Assembly: GCF_000377505.1 (NCBI RefSeq)
Contig: NZ_KB898195.1
Span: 1-64,000 of the forward strand
Origin: Paenibacillus massiliensis 2301065 = DSM 16942
Lineage (GTDB): Bacteria; Bacillota; Bacilli; Paenibacillales; Paenibacillaceae
Direction: 5' to 3'
Length of the DNA: 64,000 bases
The notes beneath the pieces were generated by a model. It did no database searches. It was not told the DNA's origin and saw only the letters and a list, made by a program, of their open reading frames with translations. Positions 25,662-34,812 of this stretch are shown here, one piece after another; position 1 is the stretch's first letter, and each line of letters begins with the position of its first letter. A program made the position numbers and the translations under genes.

Positions 25662-28600
25662 TTGAAAACACGTACATTGCTGCATAAAGTAACTACTGTT
25701 TCTTCCATCTTCGCTCTGGCAGCGAGCTTACTAGCTCCTTCAGCCAGTCTAGCTTCGCCTGATATCAGCCAACAGATTCTTTCTGAGCTGACCAACGAGG
25801 TGTTGCAGGAGCCTACCTACATCTCTCCTAATCTGGACACTTCCTCTTCCAAGGATGTTCGAGTCATTGTCCAACTCAGCAGCGACCCTGTAGCTGTTGA
25901 GAGATTTAGCGCAGGCAGCCTCCGTGCCTTCTCGACGCGCTCTGCAGAATCCTCCATCAAGAGCGAGCAGACATCTTTCGAAGAGCTTGCCAGAAAACAA
26001 GGCATTTCTCTCCAGGTTAATTACCGCTACAATACGGTTCTAAATGGCATGGAGGTTACGGTTGCAGCCGACAAAATACCGGCTCTCGCCAAGCTTCCTG
26101 GCGTTAAATCCGTTCATGAGAACCAGACCTATTTTACAATCCCAGTTCAAGATCCTTCCACAGTGGCAGATGATACCTATGAAGTGAAATTCGATAACGC
26201 CCCACTGGATTTGATTGGCGCTCCTGAGGCCTGGAGCAAAGGCTTCACAGGCAAAGGACTCAAAGTAGGCGTCATTGATACCGGTGTCGATTACAATCAC
26301 CCTGACCTGAAGGATGCTTATAAAGGCGGCTACGATTCCTTTGAGCAGGACAATGATCCTTATGAGGAGCCTCCTGTCAGCATTGATGAAGACCCATACG
26401 GAACAGGCTTTGCCGGAACATCTCACGGAACGCATGTAGCAGGTACTATTGTTGGTCAAGCCAAAAATACGACCTCTGATATCGTTCAAAAAGGGGTCGC
26501 CTATGATGCAGAGCTGTATGCCTATAAAGTGCTCGGGCGGAATCCTGCAACTGGGCGCTCATCCGGCTCATCTGCACAGGTGATTGATGGAATCGAGCGT
26601 GCGGTCAAGGATGGCATGGATGTAATCAACCTGTCCCTGGGCTCCGATCAGGAGAAGGACCCGAATTCACCAGACTCCATTGCAATCAATAATGCAGTAC
26701 TGTCTGGTGTTGTGGCAGTTATCGCGAGCGGTAACGCTGCTGATTCTGGCCCTTACTACTACTCAATGGGCTCACCTGCTTCTGCACAATTAGCGATCTC
26801 CGTCGGAGCGACAACGATCCCTGGTCGCCTGTACACAGCTGCGGGTACCGTATCCCAAGCCACATATGAGTCTGTCGACCCTAATGGTAGCGTTACTGCG
26901 GATACTTACGACCTTTATGATTACCAGCTAATGGGCTGGAGAACAGGCGATGATGACTTTGCCTCTATCCTTGGCACACACCCCATCGAGGTTGTCTATG
27001 CTGATCTTGGTCAAGTAGATGATTATGTGGGTAAAGATGTGACTGGAAAGATCGTACTGCTCTCCCGAGGAAGTCTTGCATTCGTAGATAAGATCGAGAT
27101 TGCCAAAGAGCAAGGGGCACTCGCTGCAATCATTTTCAACGGCAATACCAGCCCTAGCGACCCTAACAGTGCCGATCTGTCCGATAGCGTGGCACAGCGT
27201 GACGGCTACATCAACACCAGTCTCGGCGATAGCCTTGGCTTCATTCCGACATTTGACATGAAAGGTAGAGAAGGACGAGCATGGGCTCGCAATATTGTCG
27301 AGAATCCTGACAAGCTCCACTTCATTACATTTGACCAGGAGTATCCTCAAATTGATGTTCCTGGTGATCGCATGGCATCCTTCAGTTCTCGCGGACCAAA
27401 TAGCGATGATCTGCTGGGCATCAAGCCGGATGTATCCGCTCCAGGTGTCAACATCATGTCCACTTGGCCGAAATACGGAAAGTTCGATCCAGATGCGTCC
27501 TATGCCGAAGCTTACAATCGCAGCAACGGTACAAGTATGGCGTCCCCGCATGTAGCAGGTCTGGCTCTGCTCTTGAAGCAGCAGCACCCGGATTGGACAC
27601 CATTTGACGTCAGAGCAGCTCTTGCCAATACTGCAGACTCTCTGTTCAACGAATCAGGTAAGCTTTATGATGCTTACTCCCAAGGGGCAGGCAGAGTCAA
27701 TGTAGATCATGCCACAGATACTCCAGCTCTGCTGCAAACTGTAGAGCAACTGACTATTTTGGACAAAGATCTGACCTATCGAGATGTGATCAATTATGGC
27801 TCATCGGCCAGCTTCGGCGTCCTGCCGGCTGGAAGTGAAGCGAAGCAAATTCAGCTTCAGCTGAAAAACGTATCCTCCAGCTCCGTACGCTATCAAGCTA
27901 GCGTAGAATTGCATGCTGATGTAACCTCCGATCCTACAAATCCGATCTCTACACCGAGCCCTAGCAACCTTCGTGTAGAATTACAGGGTGTTGGCGACGG
28001 CGGTGCTATCAGTGCTGATGCAGGAAAAAGCCAACCATTCTTCCTGTCAGTACAGCCTGTTGAAGGTGCTGTAGACGGAGTCTATGAGGGTAAAGTTGTT
28101 CTGGAAAGCACAGGACGCCCAACACTCCATCTGCCATTCACTGTGCATGTCGGCGAGAAGGCTCCTGCTACCGGATTCGGTCTGCAAGAGATGCAACTAT
28201 CCAATCCAATTATTACACCTAACCGGGGCGGCATTAAGGCCACGACGGATGTAACATTCCGTCTGACGGCTGAGAATACAGACTACATCGAGCTTCAAGT
28301 ATATGGTGTGAATGACCAACTCATTGGTATTGTTGATAATATTTATACCGAGGAAGGCTTCCTGGAGCCAGGGGACTATGCATTCGAGAACTACGGCGGA
28401 ACTTACTTCGCTGTTGACGAAGCAGGGAGCCCTCAAAGGGATGCGAACGGCAATCTGATTACACGCCAGTTGACTGCCGGAACCTACAAGCTAACCTTGA
28501 TTGCTCCACAGCTTGATGCGAATGGCAACTTTAAGTACAACGCTGATGGACTCATGACATACTATGCCTCCAAGGCTCTGCGAGTTGATACATCACGTAA

Positions 28601-29951
28601 GAGTAGCAGCAGTGATGATACTACTGGCGGCAACAACGGAAACAGCAGCACTGGCGGGGGTGGAGGTGGAACTCCACCAACAACTCCAGCTACAGATACT
28701 CCAGCCACTCCTGCAGATGGAACTACACCGAGTGCACCTAGCATTCAAGGTGTGGTAAAGCAAGGGCAATCAGTTCAGCCTGTACAAGCCTCTGTAGTCG
28801 TAAGTAATGGAATTCAGGCACTGAGCATTACCAATGAAGCACTTCAGGCTGCCCTCAACGAAGCAGAATCCAAACCAGTTGCCATCGTTGTCTCTATTAA
28901 CACTAGTGAGGCTCCTACAACCAAATTGATTCTGTCCGCTGATCAGCTTGGCTTGCTCGCCAAGTCAACCGTAGATAGCAGTATTATTTTGAACTTTGGG
29001 ACATCATCCCTGTCTTTGCCAACGTCGGCACTTAGCTCTGTTCCAGCTGGATCTTCCCTGGAGCTCAACATTGCTGATCAGGACCAGGACCTGGAGATCT
29101 TCACCAAAGGCTTCCCAGGTGCTACGATTATCGGCACACCTGTCAGCTTCGAAGTTAATGTACTGTCAGGCAACCTCAGTACACCATTGAACGTACCAGC
29201 TAAAGAACGCATCCTGCGCTCCTTTACCGTACCTGGACAAATTGAGGGTAACACTGCTGGTGTATTGTATACTAGCGGAAGCAAGGTATCACCGACTCCA
29301 TCCGTATTCAACAAGCAGGATGATGGCACAACCGTAGTAGTAGTCAATCGTCCAGGGCTGTCCACTTATGCAGTGGCAACGAGAACCGTGTATTTCGAGG
29401 ATATCTCCTCTTCGTTCGCACAATCTCAGATTCAATCGCTTGCACATAAGCTGTTGATTAACGGCACTTCGGAGCAGACCTTCGCGCCAAAAGAGCGTGT
29501 AACCCGCGCCGAGTTCGCAGCCATGCTGACAAGATCTCTGGGCCTACAAGCTGCAAACACTGCTCCATTCACTGATGTTCAAGCAGGTGGCTGGTATGCA
29601 GGGGATGTAGCAGCAGCTTATAATGCTGGTCTGATTACAGGCCGCAATGATGGAAAGTTCGATCCTAATGCACATATTACGCGTCAGGAAATGTCCGTTA
29701 TGCTGTCAAAAGCTATGGATCTGCTACAGATCACTCCAGCTGTACAAGGTTCCCCTCGTGGACCTTATGCAGATGCTTCCTCCTTCGGGAACTTTGCTGA
29801 GCTCAGCATTGATAAAGTAACCCAAGCAGGTATCATGAGTGGAGAGACTGTAAACGGAACTTCCTATTTCCGTCCAGAAGCAGCTACAACGCGTGAAGCA
29901 GCCGCGAAAGTACTGTATGAGCTGCTGCAGCAGGGTGAGCTGATTAACTAA
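25662..29951 (+). CDS. cell-surface subtilisin-like serine protease with PA and SLH domains
   Basis: 1429-aa exported protease. Signal peptide 1-about 32 (SLLAPSASLA); I9-type propeptide about 65-152. S8 catalytic residues: Asp206 (VGVIDTGVDYNHPDL), His255 (SHGTHVAGT), Ser625 (NGTSMASPHVAG). The long His-Ser distance is explained by a PA domain at about 430-545 (GKIVLLSRGSLAF). Beta-sandwich regions (about 700-970), a Ser/Gly/Thr/Pro linker (about 970-1025) and a further sandwich follow. Three SLH repeats (about 1243-1429; FAPKERVTRAEFAAMLTRS) anchor it to cell-wall polymer. TTG start follows GAGGGG at 5 nt; earlier in-frame codons give no signal peptide. Confidence 0.93.
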   Translation: MKTRTLLHKVTTVSSIFALAASLLAPSASLASPDISQQILSELTNEVLQEPTYISPNLDTSSSKDVRVIVQLSSDPVAVERFSAGSLRAFSTRSAESSIKSEQTSFEELARKQGISLQVNYRYNTVLNGMEVTVAADKIPALAKLPGVKSVHENQTYFTIPVQDPSTVADDTYEVKFDNAPLDLIGAPEAWSKGFTGKGLKVGVIDTGVDYNHPDLKDAYKGGYDSFEQDNDPYEEPPVSIDEDPYGTGFAGTSHGTHVAGTIVGQAKNTTSDIVQKGVAYDAELYAYKVLGRNPATGRSSGSSAQVIDGIERAVKDGMDVINLSLGSDQEKDPNSPDSIAINNAVLSGVVAVIASGNAADSGPYYYSMGSPASAQLAISVGATTIPGRLYTAAGTVSQATYESVDPNGSVTADTYDLYDYQLMGWRTGDDDFASILGTHPIEVVYADLGQVDDYVGKDVTGKIVLLSRGSLAFVDKIEIAKEQGALAAIIFNGNTSPSDPNSADLSDSVAQRDGYINTSLGDSLGFIPTFDMKGREGRAWARNIVENPDKLHFITFDQEYPQIDVPGDRMASFSSRGPNSDDLLGIKPDVSAPGVNIMSTWPKYGKFDPDASYAEAYNRSNGTSMASPHVAGLALLLKQQHPDWTPFDVRAALANTADSLFNESGKLYDAYSQGAGRVNVDHATDTPALLQTVEQLTILDKDLTYRDVINYGSSASFGVLPAGSEAKQIQLQLKNVSSSSVRYQASVELHADVTSDPTNPISTPSPSNLRVELQGVGDGGAISADAGKSQPFFLSVQPVEGAVDGVYEGKVVLESTGRPTLHLPFTVHVGEKAPATGFGLQEMQLSNPIITPNRGGIKATTDVTFRLTAENTDYIELQVYGVNDQLIGIVDNIYTEEGFLEPGDYAFENYGGTYFAVDEAGSPQRDANGNLITRQLTAGTYKLTLIAPQLDANGNFKYNADGLMTYYASKALRVDTSRKSSSSDDTTGGNNGNSSTGGGGGGTPPTTPATDTPATPADGTTPSAPSIQGVVKQGQSVQPVQASVVVSNGIQALSITNEALQAALNEAESKPVAIVVSINTSEAPTTKLILSADQLGLLAKSTVDSSIILNFGTSSLSLPTSALSSVPAGSSLELNIADQDQDLEIFTKGFPGATIIGTPVSFEVNVLSGNLSTPLNVPAKERILRSFTVPGQIEGNTAGVLYTSGSKVSPTPSVFNKQDDGTTVVVVNRPGLSTYAVATRTVYFEDISSSFAQSQIQSLAHKLLINGTSEQTFAPKERVTRAEFAAMLTRSLGLQAANTAPFTDVQAGGWYAGDVAAAYNAGLITGRNDGKFDPNAHITRQEMSVMLSKAMDLLQITPAVQGSPRGPYADASSFGNFAELSIDKVTQAGIMSGETVNGTSYFRPEAATTREAAAKVLYELLQQGELIN

Positions 29952-30034
29952 GGATTTCACCAGCAAAACGACATCATTCATGGTTCACATCCTTCGCCAG
30001 TATCCAGCGAGGCTACGGACCTGCATCAAGTGAA

Positions 30035-30075
30035 GAAGCCTCCGTCCCACATATATACTGTGGAACGGAGGCTTC
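30035..30075. terminator. bidirectional hairpin between subtilase and histidine kinase genes
   Basis: GAAGCCTCCGT plus inner CCACA pair with TGTGG plus ACGGAGGCTTC, giving a near-continuous 16-bp stem with a 7-nt loop between two convergent genes. No long T-run follows on either strand, so it may be a shared barrier or mRNA 3' end rather than a classical terminator. Confidence 0.6.
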
Positions 30076-30080
30076 TGCAT

Positions 30081-31562
30081 TCAAGGCTCCATTAAGGGCA
30101 GACGCACCGTAAAAACACTCCCCTCGCCAGGCTCGCTTTTCACTCCAATGTGCCCCTGATGTGCATGTACAATGGATTCAGTAATAGACAGCCCCAGTCC
30201 TGCACCGCCAGATCTTCGAGTACGCGAGGTATCCCCACGATAAAAGCGTTCAAAGATTCGATCCAGTTGCTCCTTCTCCATTCCTGGGCCGTTATCGCCT
30301 ACATCAAGCACTGCCATTTCCCGCTCCACGCTCAGGCCCACCTTAATGATACCTAGCGACCTATCGGTATGCTGCACCGCATTACTGAACAAGTTAAGCA
30401 CAACCTGCTTCATCGCATCCACGTCAATAGGAGCATGTACCTCTGCGGTAATATCGTAGATCACCTTACGTTCCCCAGCAAGCATCTGTAATTGAGGCTT
30501 CATGGAAATGAGCATTCCGTCTAACGAGGTCGGCTTCAATAACATCTCAGGAGCCCGATCCATCTTTGCCAATAGCAATAGATCCTCTACGAGCTTCTTG
30601 ATTCGCTTGGATTCGCCATACATACTCTCCAGTGCTACCTGTAGCTGCTGGGGGTTGGAGGCAGCCCCACGGAGCAGCACCTCCAGAAAGCCATGAATCG
30701 AGGTAAGCGGGGTTCGCAGCTCATGGGATGCATCTGCCACAAAGCGCCTCATTTGTAGCTGCGCTTCTTTTTCCGTAGCAAACGAAGCCTCCAACCGTTC
30801 CAGCATACCGTTAAATGATACGGCAAGCCTGTCTATCTCTTGCTGCCCTTGGTCGGTAGCCACACGCTCCGTCAGATTACCAGCGTCAATACGCCCCACG
30901 GTCTTAACCATCTGGGAGAGCGGAATAAGCGTCCGCCGCAGGATGGGTAGCATTAACGCCACACCGATAGCAAGCCCTAACAACGATAAAGAAAGGAACG
31001 TCAATTGTTGGCGCATTAGGAGTGCCTTGAGCGGAGCTGTTGAGGTACCCATCTGCAGCAGCTCACCTGATGAGCCCTTTGGGCCTGGTGCACGGACCAC
31101 GACCAGCTGCTCATTCCCCTGACGATCCTCCACCAGATAATAATCGCTCATTCGTCGCCGTGATTCGGCATTTGCACGCAGCTTATCATAGATATCCTCC
31201 GATAGTCTGGGAGCGGATAGCCCATCCTCACGCGAGATATCCCGCAAGGTTCCATCCTTCTGGATAATCGCCAGTGTCATATCCGAGAAAAAAAGATACC
31301 GATCCGGTGGTCCCTGCGGTGGAATTCCTTCCCGCCCACTCGACTTAGCCTCTCGGGTCAACAGATCCACGGGCATGGAGCGCAGCTGCGCTTCCATGAC
31401 TTCAGCACGGTTGCGATAGACGAAATCCTTCATGAATACATACTGCAAAAATCCTATTAGCACAAGCAGCACAGCCACGATCAGTAACGTTCGCGTAAGC
31501 AACTGAGCGCGCAGTGAGTTCATATTAATCCAGTCTCTCCACCGCTCCTTGTTCCACCTCAT
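30081..31562 (-). CDS. membrane sensor histidine kinase
   Basis: 493-aa two-component kinase. TM1 at about 23-43, an extracellular sensor region about 44-190, TM2 about 192-212, and HAMP about 213-266. HisKA H-box FVADASHELRTPLTSIHGF (phosphorylated His near 281), then HATPase_c with N-box VVLNLFSNAVQHT, DVGDNGPGM and GLGLSITESIV. The start ATG overlaps the response-regulator stop (ATGA), so coupling is likely; an ATG 13 codons later is an alternative. It pairs with the adjacent OmpR-type regulator. Position beside the GT39/GT2/GtrA genes suggests control of envelope glycosylation. Confidence 0.95.
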   Translation of the reverse strand: MRWNKERWRDWINMNSLRAQLLTRTLLIVAVLLVLIGFLQYVFMKDFVYRNRAEVMEAQLRSMPVDLLTREAKSSGREGIPPQGPPDRYLFFSDMTLAIIQKDGTLRDISREDGLSAPRLSEDIYDKLRANAESRRRMSDYYLVEDRQGNEQLVVVRAPGPKGSSGELLQMGTSTAPLKALLMRQQLTFLSLSLLGLAIGVALMLPILRRTLIPLSQMVKTVGRIDAGNLTERVATDQGQQEIDRLAVSFNGMLERLEASFATEKEAQLQMRRFVADASHELRTPLTSIHGFLEVLLRGAASNPQQLQVALESMYGESKRIKKLVEDLLLLAKMDRAPEMLLKPTSLDGMLISMKPQLQMLAGERKVIYDITAEVHAPIDVDAMKQVVLNLFSNAVQHTDRSLGIIKVGLSVEREMAVLDVGDNGPGMEKEQLDRIFERFYRGDTSRTRRSGGAGLGLSITESIVHAHQGHIGVKSEPGEGSVFTVRLPLMEP

Positions 31563-32245
31563 GGCAGATCGATCCGGTAGCCCACCCCACGCAGCGTGCG
31601 AATGAGCTTATGTTCCTTATCCTGAAGCTTATCGCGCAGGGATCGAATATACACCTCGACAATATTATCTTCTCCGCCAAAATCATAGCCCCACACTCGG
31701 TCCAGAATACGTGCCTTGCTGAGCACCAGACCATGATTGAGCACCATAAATTTCAGAAGCTCATATTCGGTAGGTGACAGCTCCAGCACCCGATCAGCAT
31801 GTTTAATCTCCTTGCGACGATCATCTACACGGAACGGCCCATAGGTCACTTCTCCAAGCAGATCAGGGAACTGATTGCGGAGCCTTGCTCCGATCCGGGC
31901 TAGCAGCTCTTCGAAATTAAAGGGCTTGGCCAAATAATCATCAGCACCCAGCTTAAGCCCCTTGACCCGATCATCCACCTCATCCTTCGCCGTCAGCATA
32001 ATTACTGCAATGTTATCCCCTGTCTCCTTCAGGCTACGGCACAGCTCAAAGCCATTCATCTCTGGCATCATGACATCGAGAATGGCTACATGCGGTCGAT
32101 ATTCCCGTGCCAGTTCCAGCCCTTCACTTCCATTAGAAGCTGTCCTCACCTCATAGCCTTCATTTATCAGGCCGAATTCCAGAAATTGCAGAATATGCGG
32201 CTCATCATCTACAAGCAATATCTTGATTCCATTCATGGTAGTCAT
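31559..32245 (-). CDS. OmpR/PhoB-type response regulator
   Basis: 228-aa regulator. Receiver domain residues about 4-120 with acidic pair LLVDDE, phospho-acceptor Asp in VAILDVMMPEMNG and Lys in LAKPF. The C-terminal winged helix (about 130-226; LELSPTEYELLKFMVLN and VYIRSLRDKL) binds DNA. ATG at 32245 (SD GAGAGG 11 nt upstream) is chosen; ATG 3 codons later is possible. It is the first gene of the pair and lies divergent from the glycosyltransferase operon. Confidence 0.95.
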   Translation of the reverse strand: MTTMNGIKILLVDDEPHILQFLEFGLINEGYEVRTASNGSEGLELAREYRPHVAILDVMMPEMNGFELCRSLKETGDNIAVIMLTAKDEVDDRVKGLKLGADDYLAKPFNFEELLARIGARLRNQFPDLLGEVTYGPFRVDDRRKEIKHADRVLELSPTEYELLKFMVLNHGLVLSKARILDRVWGYDFGGEDNIVEVYIRSLRDKLQDKEHKLIRTLRGVGYRIDLP

Positions 32246-32448
32246 ACGTGCGACATCCTCTCTATATCTCAAATCCTCAGCTAGTCCATGGCACACTGCT
32301 GAAGCCATTGTGTTGCTATAGCATCCACTTCAAATGGCTGCATTTAGCCATTCCCTTTACAATTTAATATTTCCATTATGACGCAACTCGGCTAACGATG
32401 GCACTGAATTTTCACTGAAAAAATTGATGGTCGCTGCATCACCAGACA

Positions 32449-32466
32449 TTTCAGCTAATTTTCAGC
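32449..32466 (+). promoter_or_regulatory. direct repeat, possible response-regulator box
   Basis: TTTCAGCTAAT followed 11 bp later by TTTCAGC (32449-32455 and 32460-32466), about 75 bp before the GT39 gene. An 11-bp spacing is the typical arrangement for OmpR/PhoP-type boxes. A further TTTTCACTGAA lies at about 32409. The box may serve both the GT operon and the divergent two-component genes. Confidence 0.4.
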
Positions 32467-32540
32467 GCAGCCTCATGAGTACTTCAGGTATTCGGTCCAC
32501 TATATAAATAAATTCATACAAGAGTCGGGAGTGAACGGAT

Positions 32541-34799
32541 ATGTGGCGCAGGCTTACAACATTATTGAACAAAATAGACATCCCACTGCTGTGCATCCTG
32601 CTATTCTCAGCCTTCCTCAGTGGTTATAACATCTGGCAGGATCACTACGTGAACACATATTACACAACAGCGGTCGCAAGTATGCTCCAAAGCTGGCACA
32701 ACTTCTTCTTCGTGTCACTTGACTCAGCTGGTTCGGTCTCCATCGACAAGCCTCCTGTTACGTTCTGGCTGCAGGCAGCTAGCGCCTATCTATTTGGCTT
32801 GCATGGCTGGAGCGTCATCCTTCCACAAGTCCTGGCTCAGATCGGTTCTGTACTTTTGCTATACGCGTTGCTAAAGCCTACGTTTGGCCTGACGGCAGCA
32901 CGGCTAGGCGCATTCGCTATGGCATGCACGCCGGTAGCTGTATCCGTAAGTCGGACGAACAATATCGACAGCATGCTGGTCTTCACCTTGCTTTTGGCGG
33001 CATGGCTTCTATTTCGTGGCATTCGCCGCAGCTCCGGCAGCTCTATCATCGCTTCCTTTGCCTTAATCGGTGTCGGCTTCAATATGAAGATGCTGCAAGC
33101 CTACATGGTTATTCCTGCCTTCATCCTTTTCTATGTTCTCGCGGCGAGTGTACCTTGGAAGCGAAAAGTAGCTACTCTTGCTGGGAGCGCCGCAGCCCTG
33201 TTGATCATCTCCCTCTCCTGGCCGCTAGCAGTGGATTCCACTCCGGCTAATCAGCGACCTTACGTAGGAAGCAGCGGGACGAATTCTGTCATGAATCTGG
33301 CCTTTGGCTATAATGGCATTGCTCGTCTTACCGGAGATCGTGGGCAAGGGGGCACAGGGCAGAGCGATGGTAGAGAGAATACACGTCCTGCTAATCTCTC
33401 GAATCAGACGAACTACAACAATCAAGACAAGCGCGAGATGGCACAAGATCAGATCAACGGTAATGGTGGTGCCCGAGCGAGTTATGGTCCTGGCGCTGGA
33501 GGTGCAACCGGTGGGGGTCCTGGCACAGGAGGTCCAACTGGTGGAGGCCCAACCAGCGGAGGTCCTGGTGGCGACAGGATGAATAGTGGCGGAATGTTCG
33601 GAACAGGGACCCCTGGCCCACTTCGTCTGTTCCAGAGCGAGTTGTCCGGTCAAGCGAGCTGGCTAATTCCATTCGCTGTGCTCGCAGCGATTAGCATTCT
33701 TGCTCGTCGTCGTATACGGAGCTGGTCGCTCCAGCAGAAAGAGGTCCTATTCTGGCTGGCCTGGCTCATACCGATTGCGGGATTCTTCAGCATTGCAGGA
33801 TTCTTCCATCATTACTATCTCATTATGCTCGCACCTCCACTTGCTGCGCTGCTCGGGGCAGGCTGGGTGAGCATGTGGGAGCAATACCGCTCCAGAGGGA
33901 GCAGTTGGACAGCCTGGCTTTTGCCCACAGCTACACTCCTTACAGGCGTGTTTGCTTGGTATATCATGAAGGGCTACACCGAGAGCATCGGTAGCTTCTG
34001 GCCCCATACCGCTTGGGTCACAGGTGTGATGGGTGCAACCCTGCTTCTATGGGGGCGAGCTACTGGCGGCACCAATGGACAACACGCCACCTCGGACCGT
34101 CGCTATATGATTTGGAGCAGACGACTAGCTGTCATAACTGGCTTGATGGCCCTCTTCATCGGGCCTATATACTGGGCGGCTACTCCCATTACTTATGGGC
34201 AGAATAGCATGACTCCGCAAGCAGGCCCAAGTCAATTAGGTGATCGCGGAGGAAGGGGCGGTCCTGACGGTGAGCGGGGTGACGGAACCCAGTCTGCCAT
34301 GAACCGAAATACCCCCCCCGGAATGCTTAGTTCCTCAGCAGATGCAAGTGATGAAGCAGCTAGTGCAGATGAAGCACCTGGTACGATGACCAGATTACCT
34401 GGAGCAGCCAGCCTCCCGACAAGGGGATTGGGTATGGGCGGTACACCACAGGCAGATGAGAAGCTGCTTCAATATCTTCGCCAGCATAATACGGACGGGA
34501 CTTACTTATTAGCAACCCTGAACTATACAGCTGCTGCCCCTTATCTGATTGATTACGGGGAGAAGGTCATCATTTTACACGGCTTTGTGCAATCTGATCC
34601 TGTATATGATACCGATAAGCTGCAGGCGCTCGTGGAGAGCGGTCAGGTAAAATACTTTCTCGTGACGAGCGGCATGGGCAGTGATCGCTCTGAGCTCGTC
34701 AACTGGATCAAGGAGCATGGCCGAGAAATCCCTACGGCGGAGTGGCAATCGACAGCGTCTGCGTCTGCCTCTGCTCAGCTGTACGAAGTATCCTGGTAA
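32541..34799 (+). CDS. membrane glycosyltransferase, family 39 (YkcB-like)
   Basis: 752-aa integral membrane protein with about 11 hydrophobic helices. The N-terminal catalytic loop is WQDHYVNTYYTTAVASML with SVSIDKPPVTFWLQ, as in the PMT_2/ArnT superfamily that uses a lipid-phosphate sugar donor. A Gly-rich, low-complexity insert is at about residues 266-360 and a second Gly/Ser/Asp-rich one at about 555-635. The C-terminal globular domain (about 637-750, YLLATLNYTAAAPYLIDYG) matches the YkcA/B-type outer domain. It likely glycosylates a cell-surface polymer together with the following GT2 and GtrA. Confidence 0.9.
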   Translation: MWRRLTTLLNKIDIPLLCILLFSAFLSGYNIWQDHYVNTYYTTAVASMLQSWHNFFFVSLDSAGSVSIDKPPVTFWLQAASAYLFGLHGWSVILPQVLAQIGSVLLLYALLKPTFGLTAARLGAFAMACTPVAVSVSRTNNIDSMLVFTLLLAAWLLFRGIRRSSGSSIIASFALIGVGFNMKMLQAYMVIPAFILFYVLAASVPWKRKVATLAGSAAALLIISLSWPLAVDSTPANQRPYVGSSGTNSVMNLAFGYNGIARLTGDRGQGGTGQSDGRENTRPANLSNQTNYNNQDKREMAQDQINGNGGARASYGPGAGGATGGGPGTGGPTGGGPTSGGPGGDRMNSGGMFGTGTPGPLRLFQSELSGQASWLIPFAVLAAISILARRRIRSWSLQQKEVLFWLAWLIPIAGFFSIAGFFHHYYLIMLAPPLAALLGAGWVSMWEQYRSRGSSWTAWLLPTATLLTGVFAWYIMKGYTESIGSFWPHTAWVTGVMGATLLLWGRATGGTNGQHATSDRRYMIWSRRLAVITGLMALFIGPIYWAATPITYGQNSMTPQAGPSQLGDRGGRGGPDGERGDGTQSAMNRNTPPGMLSSSADASDEAASADEAPGTMTRLPGAASLPTRGLGMGGTPQADEKLLQYLRQHNTDGTYLLATLNYTAAAPYLIDYGEKVIILHGFVQSDPVYDTDKLQALVESGQVKYFLVTSGMGSDRSELVNWIKEHGREIPTAEWQSTASASASAQLYEVSW

Positions 34800-34812
34800 G
34801 GAGGACACGACA

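Noticed and set aside
26928..27587. Long minus-strand ORF inside the subtilase gene
   Set aside because: Antisense to the intact S8/PA domain coding sequence; no motifs or SD.
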